A program made the translations under genes and the position numbers. The notes beneath the pieces are model-generated. The model was not told where the DNA came from. It did no database searches and saw only the letters and a list, made by a program, of their open reading frames with translations. A stretch of 64,000 nucleotides of DNA. Source: Cryobacterium soli (lineage in GTDB: Bacteria; Actinomycetota; Actinomycetes; Actinomycetales; Microbacteriaceae). Below are positions 24,949 through 34,577 of the stretch, piece by piece; position 1 is the first letter of the stretch, and each line of letters opens with the position of its first letter. The stretch spans positions 4,092,001 to 4,156,000 of the forward strand of contig NZ_CP030033.1 of assembly GCF_003611035.1 (NCBI RefSeq), read 5' to 3'.

Positions 24949-25734
24949 GTGCACATGCGGCAAATCACCCTCGGACGCGGACTCCTCTACCGGGTCTACC
25001 AGCGGCGGCTTCGCCGCGGGCTGACGTCGGCGGTCCTGCCCCGCCACGTCGCCATGATCATCGACGGCAACCGGCGCTGGGCCAAGCAGCTCGGCTACGA
25101 CTCCGCCGCGCACGGGCACCGTGCCGGTGCCGCGAAGATGCGGGAATTCCTCGAGTGGTGCGACGACCTGGGCATCTCCGTGGTCACGCTGTACCTGCTC
25201 TCGGCCGACAACCTCACCCAGCGGCCCACCGAGGAGCTCGACGCCCTGTTCGAGATCATCGCCGACCTCGCCGAGGACCTCTCGCACTACCGGGACTGGC
25301 GGGTGCAGCAGGTCGGGTCCAAGAAATGCCTGCCCGGGCCGCTCGAGGCCGCCCTGAGCGCCGCTGAGGCCCGCACGAGCGCTCATCGGGGCCTGCACGT
25401 CAACCTGGCCGTGGGGTACGGCGGCCGCACCGAGATCACCGACGCCATGCGCAGCATCGTCGCGACCCACCATGCCCACGGTGGCACCCTCGAGGACCTC
25501 GCCGAGACCCTCACCCCCGAGCTGATCGGCCAACACCTGTACACGGGCGGCCAGCCCGACCCCGACCTGGTGATCCGCACCTCCGGCGAGCAGCGGCTGA
25601 GCGACTTCATGCTCTGGCAGAGCGCGCACAGCGAGTTCTACTTCGTCGAGGCGCTCGGCCCGGACCTGCGCCAGGTCGACTTCCTGCGCGCCCTGCGCGA
25701 CTTCGCCAAACGGCACCGCAGGTTCGGAGGATGA
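24949..25734 (+). CDS. uppS: Isoprenyl (cis-prenyl) diphosphate synthase
   Basis: The 261-residue protein has the cis-prenyltransferase signature: MIIDGNRRWAKQLG (catalytic Asp near residue 36), the AHGHRAGA and ADNLTQRPTEELD loops, and the C-terminal DLVIRTSGEQRLSDFMLWQSAHSE. It adds cis isoprene units to make undecaprenyl- or decaprenyl-type lipid carriers for wall synthesis. Actinobacteria have several paralogues and chain length cannot be told here. The start is GTG 24949. It overlaps the aminotransferase gene by 4 bases. Confidence 0.92.
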   Translation: MHMRQITLGRGLLYRVYQRRLRRGLTSAVLPRHVAMIIDGNRRWAKQLGYDSAAHGHRAGAAKMREFLEWCDDLGISVVTLYLLSADNLTQRPTEELDALFEIIADLAEDLSHYRDWRVQQVGSKKCLPGPLEAALSAAEARTSAHRGLHVNLAVGYGGRTEITDAMRSIVATHHAHGGTLEDLAETLTPELIGQHLYTGGQPDPDLVIRTSGEQRLSDFMLWQSAHSEFYFVEALGPDLRQVDFLRALRDFAKRHRRFGG

Positions 25735-26891
25735 GGCCGGTAGCGCCGGCCCTCACCGCCTATCTCGACGGCTTCACGGAAGACCCCGGCTACCTGGACT
25801 ACGGGCGGATCGGACCGCTCTCCAGCGCCGTCCTGGCCGAGAGTCTTGGGCAGGGCGAGATCCTCGCGCGTGCCCGCTACGGGAGCCTCGACCACTTCGG
25901 CGAGCAGGACCGGCGGATGCGCTCGGCCGTCGCCGCGCTCACCAGGTTCCGCGCCGACCAGATCGTGGCGCAGCCGAACACCAGCATGGGCCTCATGCAC
26001 GCCATGTTCGGACTGACCGGCGATGTGCTGCTCTCGCCGGCCGATTTCCCCAGTCTGCCGTTCGCCGCCATGCGCGCCGCGGAGGCCCTGCACGTCGCCA
26101 CGCCGCTCTGGCTCGAGGCCGGGACCACGTCGGAGCGCGCCGGCCAGGTCACGCCAGGGCAGCTGCGCGACCAGCTCACGCCCGGCACCGTCGCGGTAGC
26201 CGTGAGCCTGGTCGACTCCCGCACGGGCTTCCGCACCGACCTCGAGGGCATCCGGCAGGTCATCGGCGACAGGCTGCTCATCGTCGACGCCATCCAGGGT
26301 TTCGGGGTGGTCGACGCCGCCTACGAGGTGGCGGATGTGGTCGCCTCCGGCGGACAGAAATGGGCCAGGGCCGGATGGGGCACCGGCTTCCTCGCTCTGA
26401 GCGACCGGGCCGTCGAGCGCCTCACCCCGGTGATGAGCGGCTTCACCGGAACCCGGCCGGCCGGCTCGGACGAGCTGCCCTGGGACGACGTGCCGCCGCC
26501 CGTGCGCGCCGCCGCGGCGTTCGGGGTGACCAACGCCGACGGGATCGCGCAGGCCCGGTTCGCGAGCGCGCTCGAGGAGATCCAGGCCGTGGGCGTCACC
26601 GTCATCGAGCGCGCCGTCGCGGAGAACACCGAACGCCTGATCGACCTGGCCGATGAATTCGGCATCGGCGTGTCCAGCTCCCGCGATGCGCGGGAACGCG
26701 CCGGCATGGTCGTGCTGCAGCCGCCCGCCGAACGCCTGACCGCGCTGGGCGCCGCCCTGCACAACCACGGCCTCACGACCACGGTGCGGTCCGGCAGCGT
26801 GCGGCTGAGCGCCCACGCCCGACTCACCGAGGCGACAGTGGACATGCTGCGCGCGGCCTTCGTCGCGTACACCGCTGCCGCCCGGTACTGA
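25731..26891 (+). CDS. Class V aminotransferase/cysteine desulfurase-like PLP enzyme
   Basis: The 386-residue protein has the fold type I PLP layout of class V aminotransferases: QPNTSMGLMHAMFG binds the cofactor phosphate, VDAIQGFGVVD holds the Asp-x-x-Gln pair, and the PLP lysine is in ASGGQKWARAGWG. The C-terminal domain ends ALHNHGLTTTVRSGSVRLSAHA. The reaction (desulfurase, lyase or aminotransferase) is unclear, as no sulfur or cofactor genes are adjacent. It is translationally coupled to uppS. Confidence 0.85.
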   Translation: MRPVAPALTAYLDGFTEDPGYLDYGRIGPLSSAVLAESLGQGEILARARYGSLDHFGEQDRRMRSAVAALTRFRADQIVAQPNTSMGLMHAMFGLTGDVLLSPADFPSLPFAAMRAAEALHVATPLWLEAGTTSERAGQVTPGQLRDQLTPGTVAVAVSLVDSRTGFRTDLEGIRQVIGDRLLIVDAIQGFGVVDAAYEVADVVASGGQKWARAGWGTGFLALSDRAVERLTPVMSGFTGTRPAGSDELPWDDVPPPVRAAAAFGVTNADGIAQARFASALEEIQAVGVTVIERAVAENTERLIDLADEFGIGVSSSRDARERAGMVVLQPPAERLTALGAALHNHGLTTTVRSGSVRLSAHARLTEATVDMLRAAFVAYTAAARY

Positions 26892-26960
26892 GCAGACCCA
26901 CCGGTTCCACCCGGATTAACGTCTGATGTCGTTGGGCGTGTCGCCTTCCCAAATACGGAC

Positions 26961-27076
26961 GAGTCGACGTAGCTTCGACTCATCAGGTACGGCACCTGAT
27001 CGAGACGGCCACATAAGTACGGCTCGAGAAAAAAGCTTGTGGTCGCTCGCCAACAAATCCGCACCTCACGGTGCGG
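26961..27076 (+). ncRNA. Putative structured leader of the PIN-PhoH gene (three hairpins)
   Basis: Three perfect 7-bp hairpins follow each other in the 198-base gap before the PhoH gene: GAGTCGA/TCGACTC (26961-26981, loop CGTAGCT), ATCAGGT/ACCTGAT (26982-27000, loop ACGGC) and CCGCACC/GGTGCGG (27059-27076, loop TCAC). The last ends 13 bases before GTG 27090. None has a U tract, so plain terminators for the upstream gene are unlikely. They may form a regulatory leader. No known riboswitch class is recognised. Confidence 0.45.
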
Positions 27077-27089
27077 GGTGGGAGTGGTT

Positions 27090-28454
27090 GTGACCGCTAA
27101 TCGAACCGACTACCTGAACGCAGATCTCCGGAATGCGGAGCAGACGCCGTCAGGGGTCGACCAAACCGAGCGCACCTTCGTGCTGGACACCTCGGTTCTC
27201 CTGTCCGATCCCAAGGCCATCTTCCGTTTCGCCGAGCATGCCGTGGTGCTGCCCGTCGTGGTCATCACGGAGCTGGAGTCCAAGCGCAACGACCCGGAGA
27301 TCGGGTACTTCGCCCGGCAGGCACTGCGGTACCTCGACGAACTCCGGGTGAAACACGAACGCCTCGACTTCGCCATCCCGGTCGGGGACGGCGGCAGCCT
27401 CAGGGTCGAACTCAACCACTCGAACATGTCGGTGCTGCCCAGCGGCCTGCAACTGGGCGACAACGACTCGCGTATCCTCGCCGTGGCCATGAACCTGGCC
27501 AACGACGGTCTTGCCGTCACGGTGGTGTCCAAGGACCTGCCGCTGCGGGTGAAGGCCGCGTCGATCGGCCTGGCCGCGGATGAGTACCGGCACGAGCTGG
27601 CCGTGGACTCCGGCTGGACCGGCATGGACGAGATCACCCTGAGCGCCGAGCAGGTGAACGACCTCTATGACACCGAGTCGCTGCAGACCCGGCTGGTGCA
27701 GGACATGCCGGTCAACACGGGCCTGGTCATCCACTCCGACCGCGGCTCGGCGCTCGGCCGGGTCACCGGGAGGGGCGAGCTGCGGCTGGTGCGCGGCGAC
27801 CGCGACCTGTTCGGCCTGCACGGCCGCTCGGCCGAGCAGCGTCTGGCGATCGACCTGCTGCTCGACCCGGAGATCGGCATCCTGTCGTTGGGAGGGCGAG
27901 CGGGAACGGGGAAGTCCGCGCTGGCCCTCTGCGCCGGCCTCGAGGCGGTGCTGGAGCGCCAGCAGCACCGCAAGATCATGGTGTTCCGGCCGCTCTACGC
28001 CGTGGGCGGCCAGGAGCTCGGCTACCTGCCCGGCGACGCGCAGGAGAAGATGGGCCCGTGGGGCCAGGCCGTGTTCGACACCCTCGGCGCCCTGGTGAGC
28101 GAGAACGTGCTCGAGGAGGTCGTCGAACGCGGCATCCTCGAGGTGCTGCCGCTCACCCACATCCGCGGTCGCAGCCTGCACGACGCCTTCGTGATCGTCG
28201 ACGAGGCCCAGTCCCTGGAGCGGAACGTCTTGCTGACGGTGCTCAGCCGCATCGGGCAGAACTCCCGGGTGGTGCTCACCCACGATGTGGCGCAGCGCGA
28301 CAACCTGCGGGTGGGCCGCTTCGACGGTGTCGCGAGTGTGATCGAGACGCTCAAGGGCCACCCGTTGTTCGCCCACATGACCCTCACCCGGTCGGAGCGG
28401 AGCGCGATCGCCGCCCTGGTCACGGAAATGCTGGAGGGCAACGAGCTGGCCTGA
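27090..28454 (+). CDS. PIN domain-PhoH ATPase (PhoH2-like)
   Basis: About 454 residues. The N-terminal PIN ribonuclease domain starts [16 protein letters not shown] (Asp33 is the first metal ligand) and continues with ITELESKR and [12 protein letters not shown]. The C-terminal PhoH domain has Walker [26 protein letters not shown] as Walker B, and THDVAQRDN. PhoH2 proteins studied in mycobacteria are RNA helicase/ribonucleases. The start chosen is GTG 27090; GTG 27084 is also in frame. The unusual leader with three hairpins lies just upstream. Confidence 0.9.
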   Translation: MTANRTDYLNADLRNAEQTPSGVDQTERTFVLDTSVLLSDPKAIFRFAEHAVVLPVVVITELESKRNDPEIGYFARQALRYLDELRVKHERLDFAIPVGDGGSLRVELNHSNMSVLPSGLQLGDNDSRILAVAMNLANDGLAVTVVSKDLPLRVKAASIGLAADEYRHELAVDSGWTGMDEITLSAEQVNDLYDTESLQTRLVQDMPVNTGLVIHSDRGSALGRVTGRGELRLVRGDRDLFGLHGRSAEQRLAIDLLLDPEIGILSLGGRAGTGKSALALCAGLEAVLERQQHRKIMVFRPLYAVGGQELGYLPGDAQEKMGPWGQAVFDTLGALVSENVLEEVVERGILEVLPLTHIRGRSLHDAFVIVDEAQSLERNVLLTVLSRIGQNSRVVLTHDVAQRDNLRVGRFDGVASVIETLKGHPLFAHMTLTRSERSAIAALVTEMLEGNELA

Positions 28455-28459
28455 ATGGC

Positions 28460-28503
28460 GAAAGGGGCGAACCGGATGCGTCAGCATCCGTTTCGCCCCT
28501 TTC
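28460..28503. terminator. Bidirectional terminator between phoH and fumC
   Basis: A long hairpin (GAAAGGGGCGAA with TTTCGCCCCTTTC, then CGGATGC/GCATCCG around GTCA) with an A-rich start and T-rich end lies between two convergent genes. Confidence 0.85.
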
Positions 28504-28517
28504 CCCAGCGACTGCTA

Positions 28518-29936
28518 CTACCGCGGCGGCCGCGTCATGCTCAGCACGTCGAGAGCCACATCGAGCTGCTCGAGGGTGACCTCGCCGCGCTCGACGAACC
28601 CGAGGTCGATCACGGACTCCCGCACGGTGAGGCCCTGGGCCACGGAGTGCTTGGCCACCTTGGCCGCGGCCTCGTAGCCGATCACCCGGTTGAGCGGCGT
28701 CACGATCGACGGCGACGACTCGGCCAGCGCGCGGGCCCGCTCCAGGTTGGCCTCGAGGCCGTCGACGGTCTTGTCGGCGAGCACCCGGGCGCCGTTGGCG
28801 AGCAGCCGGATCGACTCGAGCAGCGCCGTGCCCATCACGGGGATGGCGACGTTGAGCTCGAAGGCGCCCGAGGCACCCGACCAGGCGATGGTGGCGTCGT
28901 TGCCGATCACGCGGGAGCAGACCATGAGCACGGCCTCGGGGATGACCGGGTTGACCTTGCCCGGCATGATCGAGGAGCCCGGCTGCAGGTCGGGGATGCT
29001 CAGCTCGCCGATGCCGGTGTTGGGGCCGGAGCCCATCCAGCGCAGGTCGTTGCAGATCTTGGTCAGGCCCACCGCGATCGTGCGGAGCGCGCCGGAGGCG
29101 TCGACGAGGCCGTCGCGGTTGGCCTGCGCCTCGAAGTGGTCGATCGCCTCGGTGATCGGCAGCTCGGTCTCGAGGGTGAGCAGCTCGATCACGAGCTGCG
29201 GGAAGCCGGCCGGGGTGTTGATGCCGGTGCCGACGGCGGTGCCGCCCAGCGGCACCTCGGCGACGCGGGGGAGCGCGGTGCGCACCCGCTCGATGCCGAG
29301 GCGCATCTGGCGGGCGTAGCCGCCGAATTCCTGGCCGAGCGTCACGGGCGTCGCATCCATCAGGTGGGTGCGACCGGCCTTGACGGCCGTGGCCCACAGC
29401 TCGGCCTTGGTCTCGAACGCCACGGCGAGGTGGTCGAGCGCCGGGATCAGGTCGTCGATGAGCGCGCTCGTGACGGCGATGTGCACCGAGGTGGGGAACA
29501 CGTCGTTCGAGGACTGCGACGCGTTGACGTGGTCGTTGGGGTGCACCGGGCTGCCGAGACTGCGGGTGGCGAGGGTCGCGAGGACCTCGTTCATGTTCAT
29601 GTTCGAGGAGGTGCCGCTACCGGTCTGGTACACGTCGATCGGGAACTCGGAGTCGTACCGGCCGCTGATGACCTCGTCGGCGGCCTGGGCGATGGCATCG
29701 GCGATGGCCGCGTCGAGCACACCCAGACGGGCGTTGGCCAGGGCCGCGGACTTCTTGATGCGCGCAAGGGCCGCGATTTGGGCCGACTCGAGCACGGAGC
29801 CCGAGATCGGGAAGTTCTCCACCGCGCGCTGGGTCTGCGCGCCGTAGAGCGCTGCGGCCGGCACCCGCACCTCGCCCATCGTGTCGTGTTCGATCCGGTA
29901 GCTGGATGTCCCGGCCTGAGTTGAAGTGTCCACCAC
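28518..29936 (-). CDS. fumC: Class II fumarate hydratase
   Basis: The 472-residue enzyme interconverts fumarate and malate in the citric acid cycle. It has the superfamily signature [16 protein letters not shown], the [16 protein letters not shown] loop, [14 protein letters not shown] (active-site B region) and [11 protein letters not shown] with the catalytic His. Length and motifs fit class II, iron-independent fumarase. The start is ATG 29936 giving MVDTSTQAG. The carbonic anhydrase gene lies upstream in the same direction after 41 bases. Confidence 0.96.
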   Translation of the reverse strand: MVDTSTQAGTSSYRIEHDTMGEVRVPAAALYGAQTQRAVENFPISGSVLESAQIAALARIKKSAALANARLGVLDAAIADAIAQAADEVISGRYDSEFPIDVYQTGSGTSSNMNMNEVLATLATRSLGSPVHPNDHVNASQSSNDVFPTSVHIAVTSALIDDLIPALDHLAVAFETKAELWATAVKAGRTHLMDATPVTLGQEFGGYARQMRLGIERVRTALPRVAEVPLGGTAVGTGINTPAGFPQLVIELLTLETELPITEAIDHFEAQANRDGLVDASGALRTIAVGLTKICNDLRWMGSGPNTGIGELSIPDLQPGSSIMPGKVNPVIPEAVLMVCSRVIGNDATIAWSGASGAFELNVAIPVMGTALLESIRLLANGARVLADKTVDGLEANLERARALAESSPSIVTPLNRVIGYEAAAKVAKHSVAQGLTVRESVIDLGFVERGEVTLEQLDVALDVLSMTRPPR

Positions 29937-29977
29937 GGTGTGTCTTACCTTTCGATTGGAGAAGAAGCTCGCAGCGC

Positions 29978-30622
29978 CTAGACGACGCCGACGACGATGT
30001 CGGGTTCGGCGCGGCCCTCGAGGAGCCGGTAGTTCGCGCCGACGATAGCCAATGTACCTTCCGCGATGGCGGCGCTGATCATCTCGGAGCGCTGCACCAG
30101 CTCGGCGACGGTGTCGCGCAGGTGCTCACGGCCCACCAGTGACGCGTCGACGCTCTCCGGGTCGAGCGGCCCGGTCGTGGGCCCGCCCACCCGGCGCACG
30201 GCCGGCACGATCTTCTGGATGATGCCGTCGATGTGCGGGGGAAGCGGATCGGCGTCAGGGCCCTGCGAGTCGATGGCGGCCAGCACGGCGCCGCAGCGGT
30301 CGTGGCCGAGAACCAGGATGAGGGGAACCTTGAGCACGGCCACGGCGTATTCCAGCGAGCCGAGCACGGAATCGGAGATGACCTGACCGGCGTTCCGGAC
30401 GACGAACAGGTCGCCCAGGCCCTTGTCGAAGATGATCTCGGCGGCCAAGCGGGAGTCGCTGCAGCCGAACAGGGCGGCCATCGGGGTCTGGGCGAAGGCG
30501 GTCTCCGCGCGCCGGTCGACGTCCTGGCGCGGATGCTGCGGGTCGCCGTTCACGAACCGCTCGTTTCCGCTGGCGAGATCGTTCCAGACGGTGGCCGGGC
30601 TGAGGGCGGGAGGAGTGGTCAT
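29978..30622 (-). CDS. Beta-class carbonic anhydrase
   Basis: The 214-residue enzyme hydrates CO2. Zinc ligands and the catalytic dyad are visible: Cys54, Asp56 and Arg58 in [10 protein letters not shown], and His107 and Cys110 in [25 protein letters not shown] is also typical of the family. The start is ATG 30622, which overlaps the DUF4245 stop (ATGA). The frame is open far upstream but that part is a shadow. It may share a transcript with xseA, xseB and DUF4245 upstream and fumC downstream. Confidence 0.93.
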   Translation of the reverse strand: MTTPPALSPATVWNDLASGNERFVNGDPQHPRQDVDRRAETAFAQTPMAALFGCSDSRLAAEIIFDKGLGDLFVVRNAGQVISDSVLGSLEYAVAVLKVPLILVLGHDRCGAVLAAIDSQGPDADPLPPHIDGIIQKIVPAVRRVGGPTTGPLDPESVDASLVGREHLRDTVAELVQRSEMISAAIAEGTLAIVGANYRLLEGRAEPDIVVGVV

Positions 30623-31311
30623 TGGCTGGCCCCTGACTGGTCGGCGGTTTGGTTGGCGGTGATCTGCCCGGACAGTGCCCCGGCGACGACGGCGAGTTCC
30701 TCGTCGTCGGCGGTGCCGATGAGCAGGTAGGTGCTGTCGCCGGCCTCGGTGACGAGGGCCGACTCGAAGTTGCCCTGGTCGGCGGCCGGAGCGGGGTTGC
30801 GGTACACGTCCCACTGCACGCCGTCGACGGTGATGGTGTCGGAGGAGCTGACCTTCTTGAGCTGCTCGGCGAGCCAGGTGGAGTTCGCGTTGACGGCCTG
30901 GGTGAGCCCGATGAACTCGTTCCGGGGAGTGATCAGGCCGATGTACCAGCTGGACACGCCGTCGCTGCCGCCGGCGCGCCACTCGGCGGCGTTGGCGCTC
31001 CAGCCCGGCGGCAGGGCGGGGGAGACGAGTGGCTCGTCGACACCCCGTTGCACCTGCTCGGCCACCGCGGTGTAGTCCACCGCGCGGTCGAGCGGGGTGT
31101 CGCTGCGCGGCACGATGAGCACGAGCACAATGACGGCGCCCACGGTCGCCAGCAGTGAGAAGACCAGGTTGTTGATGGTCTTCCGTGACCGGTAGTTGCG
31201 GGAATTCGTGGCGAGGCGCGTGGCGCGCTCCTCGGCGGTCTCCGGACGGCCAAGCTCCGCGACGACCCGCGGGGCGCGTGCCGGACGGGGGGTTCGGGGG
31301 GTGCGGCTCAT
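30619..31311 (-). CDS. DUF4245 membrane protein
   Basis: The 230-residue protein has a basic N-terminal tail, one membrane helix near residue 60-80 ([22 protein letters not shown]), and an extracytoplasmic domain with [42 protein letters not shown] and [17 protein letters not shown]. These match the actinobacterial DUF4245 family, of unknown function, usually found next to the exonuclease VII genes. The start chosen is ATG 31311, overlapping the xseB stop (ATGA). Confidence 0.87.
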   Translation of the reverse strand: MSRTPRTPRPARAPRVVAELGRPETAEERATRLATNSRNYRSRKTINNLVFSLLATVGAVIVLVLIVPRSDTPLDRAVDYTAVAEQVQRGVDEPLVSPALPPGWSANAAEWRAGGSDGVSSWYIGLITPRNEFIGLTQAVNANSTWLAEQLKKVSSSDTITVDGVQWDVYRNPAPAADQGNFESALVTEAGDSTYLLIGTADDEELAVVAGALSGQITANQTADQSGASQ

Positions 31312-31565
31312 TCCGCGGCGGCCGCTCCGCGGGCGGCGTCCAGGCGAGCCTTGGCCCCGATCAACCATTCCTCGCAGCGGGTGGCGAGGGCCTCTCCGCG
31401 TTCCCAGAGCGCGAGGGACTCCTCGAGGGTGGTTCCGCCCTGTTCGAGCACCGAGACCACCCGGATCAGCTCATCCCTGGCCTGCTCGTAGCTGAGCGAA
31501 TCGACCGTGGGGATGTCGCCGGGGGCGGAGGTGGGGGTGGAAGCGGGCGAAGTCATGTCAGCCAT
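31308..31565 (-). CDS. xseB: Exodeoxyribonuclease VII small subunit
   Basis: The 85-residue helical protein has the XseB signature [42 protein letters not shown]. Several copies surround each XseA chain in exonuclease VII, which degrades single-stranded DNA to oligonucleotides. The start chosen is ATG 31565; ATG 31556 is also possible. It begins one base after the xseA stop and overlaps the DUF4245 gene. Confidence 0.93.
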   Translation of the reverse strand: MADMTSPASTPTSAPGDIPTVDSLSYEQARDELIRVVSVLEQGGTTLEESLALWERGEALATRCEEWLIGAKARLDAARGAAAAE

Positions 31566-31566
31566 T

Positions 31567-32793
31567 CTATTTCGCCACCGCGTCCACGGTTCCGACGCCC
31601 GCCGTGATGTGCAGATCGGTGCCGGTCGGCGCCTGGTCGCTCGTACGCAGCACCTGGCCGCCGGGAAGCTGCACGATGGCGTAGCCGCGGTCGAGGGTTC
31701 CCTGCGGAGAGAGAGCGCGCAACTGGGAGCGGAGCTCCACGACGCCGGCGCCGGCCCGCTCGAGGGTGCGGTGCATGAGCTCGGCTCCACGGGCGACATA
31801 CCGGGTGAGGTCCTGTGACCGGGTGTCGACGATCCAGTCGGCGCCGGCGAGCACCGGGCGGCTGCGCAGCTGGCCGAGCCTGTCGACCTCGGTGGACAGG
31901 ATGCCGGTGAGCCGGCTGCTCAGGCGCGCCCGGGCCTGCTGCACCCGGTTCAGCTCGTCGGAGACGTCCGGAACGACGCGCTTGGCAGCGTCGGTGGGGG
32001 TGGAGGCGCGGAGGTCCGCAACGTCGTCGAGCAGCGGCCGGTCGGCCTCGTGCCCGATGGCGCTCACCACGGGCGTGCTGCAGCCCGCGACGGCGCGAAC
32101 GAGCCCCTCGTCGCTGAAACCGAGCAGGTTCTGGAAGTCGCCGCCGCCGCGCGCGACGATGATGACGTCGACCTCGGGGTCTGCGTCCAGCTGCAGGATG
32201 GCCGCCGTGACCTCGGCGACCATGCGGTCGCCCTGCACGGCGGCGTGCACGACCCTGAAGTCCACGGCCGGCCAGCGCAGCTGGGCGTTGCGCAGGACGT
32301 CCTTCTCTGCGTCGGAGTCCTTGCCGGTGACCAGGCCGATGCGGTGCGGCAGGAAGGGCAGCGGACGTTTGCGGGACAGGTCGAAGAGGCCCTCGGACTT
32401 CAGCTGGGCGCGCAGCCGCTCGAGGCGTTCGAGCAGGTCGCCCAGGCCCACGTGGCGTAGCTCGTAGACCTGCATGGTGAGGGTGCCGCCCTTGACCCAA
32501 TAGTTGGGCTTGACGAGGGCGATCACGCGGTCACCCTGTTTGAAGTCGTTGGTCAGCCGCGCCTTCACCGACGACCAGACCGTGAAACTCACGGTGGCGT
32601 CGATAGTGAGGTCCTTGAGCTTGCCGTAGACGTTGCCGCCGCTGGCGCCCCACTGCACGATCTCGCCCTCCACCCAGGCGGTGCCGAGACGTTCGATATA
32701 GCCGCGGATCTTGTTGGAGAGCACGGCCACAGGCCACGGAGCGTCGACGGTGGGCGGCTGGTCGCCCACGGCGGGCATCGTCACGGCGTTCAT
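31567..32793 (-). CDS. xseA: Exodeoxyribonuclease VII large subunit
   Basis: The 408-residue protein has an N-terminal OB fold (residues 30-130: [20 protein letters not shown]), then the catalytic part with [39 protein letters not shown] and [28 protein letters not shown], and a C-terminal coiled-coil region that binds XseB. The start is ATG 32793 ([10 protein letters not shown]); upstream codons in this frame do not match the family. It diverges from ispH across 67 to 73 bases. Confidence 0.94.
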   Translation of the reverse strand: MNAVTMPAVGDQPPTVDAPWPVAVLSNKIRGYIERLGTAWVEGEIVQWGASGGNVYGKLKDLTIDATVSFTVWSSVKARLTNDFKQGDRVIALVKPNYWVKGGTLTMQVYELRHVGLGDLLERLERLRAQLKSEGLFDLSRKRPLPFLPHRIGLVTGKDSDAEKDVLRNAQLRWPAVDFRVVHAAVQGDRMVAEVTAAILQLDADPEVDVIIVARGGGDFQNLLGFSDEGLVRAVAGCSTPVVSAIGHEADRPLLDDVADLRASTPTDAAKRVVPDVSDELNRVQQARARLSSRLTGILSTEVDRLGQLRSRPVLAGADWIVDTRSQDLTRYVARGAELMHRTLERAGAGVVELRSQLRALSPQGTLDRGYAIVQLPGGQVLRTSDQAPTGTDLHITAGVGTVDAVAK

Positions 32794-32854
32794 CGGCTCT
32801 CGTTCTCTCGGGCGGTGGGGTTTCGCTCTCACGGACTGCGCAGACGCTCTCGCG

Positions 32855-32860
32855 TAGACT
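32855..32860 (+). promoter_or_regulatory. Candidate -10 element of a leaderless ispH transcript
   Basis: TAGACT lies directly before GTG 32861 and 7 bases before GTG 32867. If it is a -10 element, transcription would begin at or near the start codon, giving a leaderless mRNA, as is common in actinobacteria. There is no clear ribosome binding site at this start. Confidence 0.4.
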
Positions 32861-33946
32861 GTGCGAGTGAGCATCAGTACAGAAAAGCCCGTGATCGGCC
32901 TTGGCATGCCCAGAATTCCGAGCCTGCGCAACAGGCTCAAGGATACCCCGGTGGATGGGCTGAAACGGGTGCTGTTGGCAGCCCCGCGCGGCTACTGCGC
33001 CGGCGTGGACCGCGCCGTCATCGCCGTGGAGAAGGCCCTCGAGCTGTACGGCGCCCCCGTCTACGTGCGGAAGCAGATCGTGCACAACACCCATGTGGTG
33101 AGCGAGCTCGAGAAGAAGGGCGCCATCTTCGTCGAAGAAGTCGATGAGGTTCCCACCGGATCGCACATCGTCTTCAGCGCCCACGGCGTGTCCCCGGCCG
33201 TGGTGAACGCCGCCGCCGAGCGGGGACTTGCCGCCATCGACGCCACCTGCCCGCTGGTCACCAAGGTGCACCGCGAGGCCGTGCGCTTCGCCAGGGACGA
33301 CTTCGAGATCTTGCTGATCGGCCACGAAGGCCACGAAGAGGTCGAGGGCACCGCCGGAGAGGCGCCGGAGCACACGACCCTAGTCGGCAGCCCCGATGAA
33401 GCCGACACCATCACGGTGCGCGACCCGAACAAGGTCGTCTGGCTCTCCCAGACCACGCTCAGCGTGGACGAGACTATGGAGACGGTGCGCCGCCTGCGGG
33501 CCCGGTTCCCCAACCTGCAGGATCCGCCCAGCGACGACATCTGCTACGCCACTCAGAACCGTCAGGTGGCCATCAAGAAGGTCGCCCGCGACTCCGACCT
33601 GGTGATCGTGGTGGGCTCGGCGAACTCGTCGAACTCTGTGCGTCTGGTGGAGGTCGCCCTGGAGTATGGGGCCAAGGCCGCCTACCGGGTGGACTACGCC
33701 AGCGAAGTGAAGCAGGAATGGCTCGACGGCGTGAACACCGTGGGCGTGACCAGCGGCGCCTCGGTGCCGGAGGAGCTCGTGGACGAGCTGCTGCGCGACC
33801 TGGCCGGTGCCGGCTATGGCGACGTGGAGCAGATCAAGACGGCGGAGGAGGACCTCTTGTTCTCGCTGCCCAAGGAGCTGCGCAAGGACCTCGCCGGCAA
33901 CACCGACGCCCGCGCCCTTGGCGGCCGCGTGGACCGCACCGAGTAG
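32861..33946 (+). CDS. ispH: 4-hydroxy-3-methylbut-2-enyl diphosphate reductase
   Basis: The 361-residue iron-sulfur enzyme makes isopentenyl and dimethylallyl diphosphate in the last step of the MEP pathway. The three cluster cysteines are visible: [26 protein letters not shown] and [18 protein letters not shown] and GSANSSNS bind substrate. The start is GTG 32861 or GTG 32867; the second leaves a shorter, equally good N terminus. The product feeds the cis-prenyltransferase encoded at 24949. Confidence 0.95.
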   Translation: MRVSISTEKPVIGLGMPRIPSLRNRLKDTPVDGLKRVLLAAPRGYCAGVDRAVIAVEKALELYGAPVYVRKQIVHNTHVVSELEKKGAIFVEEVDEVPTGSHIVFSAHGVSPAVVNAAAERGLAAIDATCPLVTKVHREAVRFARDDFEILLIGHEGHEEVEGTAGEAPEHTTLVGSPDEADTITVRDPNKVVWLSQTTLSVDETMETVRRLRARFPNLQDPPSDDICYATQNRQVAIKKVARDSDLVIVVGSANSSNSVRLVEVALEYGAKAAYRVDYASEVKQEWLDGVNTVGVTSGASVPEELVDELLRDLAGAGYGDVEQIKTAEEDLLFSLPKELRKDLAGNTDARALGGRVDRTE

Positions 33947-33955
33947 CAGGACCGC

Positions 33956-33986
33956 TTCTGCAGCCGCCTTACGGGCGGCTGTAGAA
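33956..33986. terminator. Convergent terminator after ispH
   Basis: A hairpin TTCTGCAGCCGCC/GGGCGGCTGTAGAA around TTAC lies between convergent genes and includes the stop codon (TAA) of the minus-strand membrane protein gene in its loop. Its stem is about 13 bp with one mismatch. Confidence 0.75.
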
Positions 33987-34556
33987 GTCGATCAGGGTGG
34001 AATCGCTGCCGACGATGATCGTCATGAACACGAAGATGAGCACGAAGGCCACGACTCCGCCGATCAGCGGCACGTAGAAGGCCCGCCGGGAGCGCACCAG
34101 CAGCAGGATACTCACCGCCGCGGTGACCAGCCAGACAATGGCCTGGCTGATGCTGCCCGCGGTGATCAGCGTCGCCACGATCGGGGCCGGTGAGTAGTCG
34201 CCCAGACCCTCTTGCGTGTACAGCATCTGCACCGCCTGGGGCAGGGCGTCCAGCACCGCGATGGTGAGGAACGTCGCCAGCAGGCCCAGGATCAGCAACC
34301 CGAGGGTCACCGGCCGGTCCCACCCGGGTGGTGCGGGGACCGGCTTCTCAGCCGATCCCTGCGCCATCGGTGCAGCAGATGCAGACTCGGATTCAGAGGC
34401 GGCAGGGGCCGCAGGCGCCGAAGCGTCCTGCGGCGGGGACCAGGTCCAGCCCTCCGGAGCCAGCTCGCCGTAGCGGGGCCGGGGCCGGTAGTCGGCAGGC
34501 GGGGTCGCCGCCTGGTCGTGGGGAGCCGGGGTCCCGGTGTTCTCTGCCATCGTCAT
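33969..34556 (-). CDS. Membrane protein with four helices and Ala/Pro-rich N terminus
   Basis: The 195-residue protein begins with a hydrophilic, Pro/Ala/Ser-rich part (residues 1-85) holding the motif YRPRPRYGELAPEGWTW, then four hydrophobic segments (about 85-190). The motif and layout look like an uncharacterised actinobacterial family I believe is DUF6264, but this is from memory of family shape. No function is known. It lies upstream of nothing on its strand and follows fba in order on the minus strand. Confidence 0.7.
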   Translation of the reverse strand: MTMAENTGTPAPHDQAATPPADYRPRPRYGELAPEGWTWSPPQDASAPAAPAASESESASAAPMAQGSAEKPVPAPPGWDRPVTLGLLILGLLATFLTIAVLDALPQAVQMLYTQEGLGDYSPAPIVATLITAGSISQAIVWLVTAAVSILLLVRSRRAFYVPLIGGVVAFVLIFVFMTIIVGSDSTLIDFYSRP

Positions 34557-34577
34557 CCAGTTGGTCTGTCTATCGGT

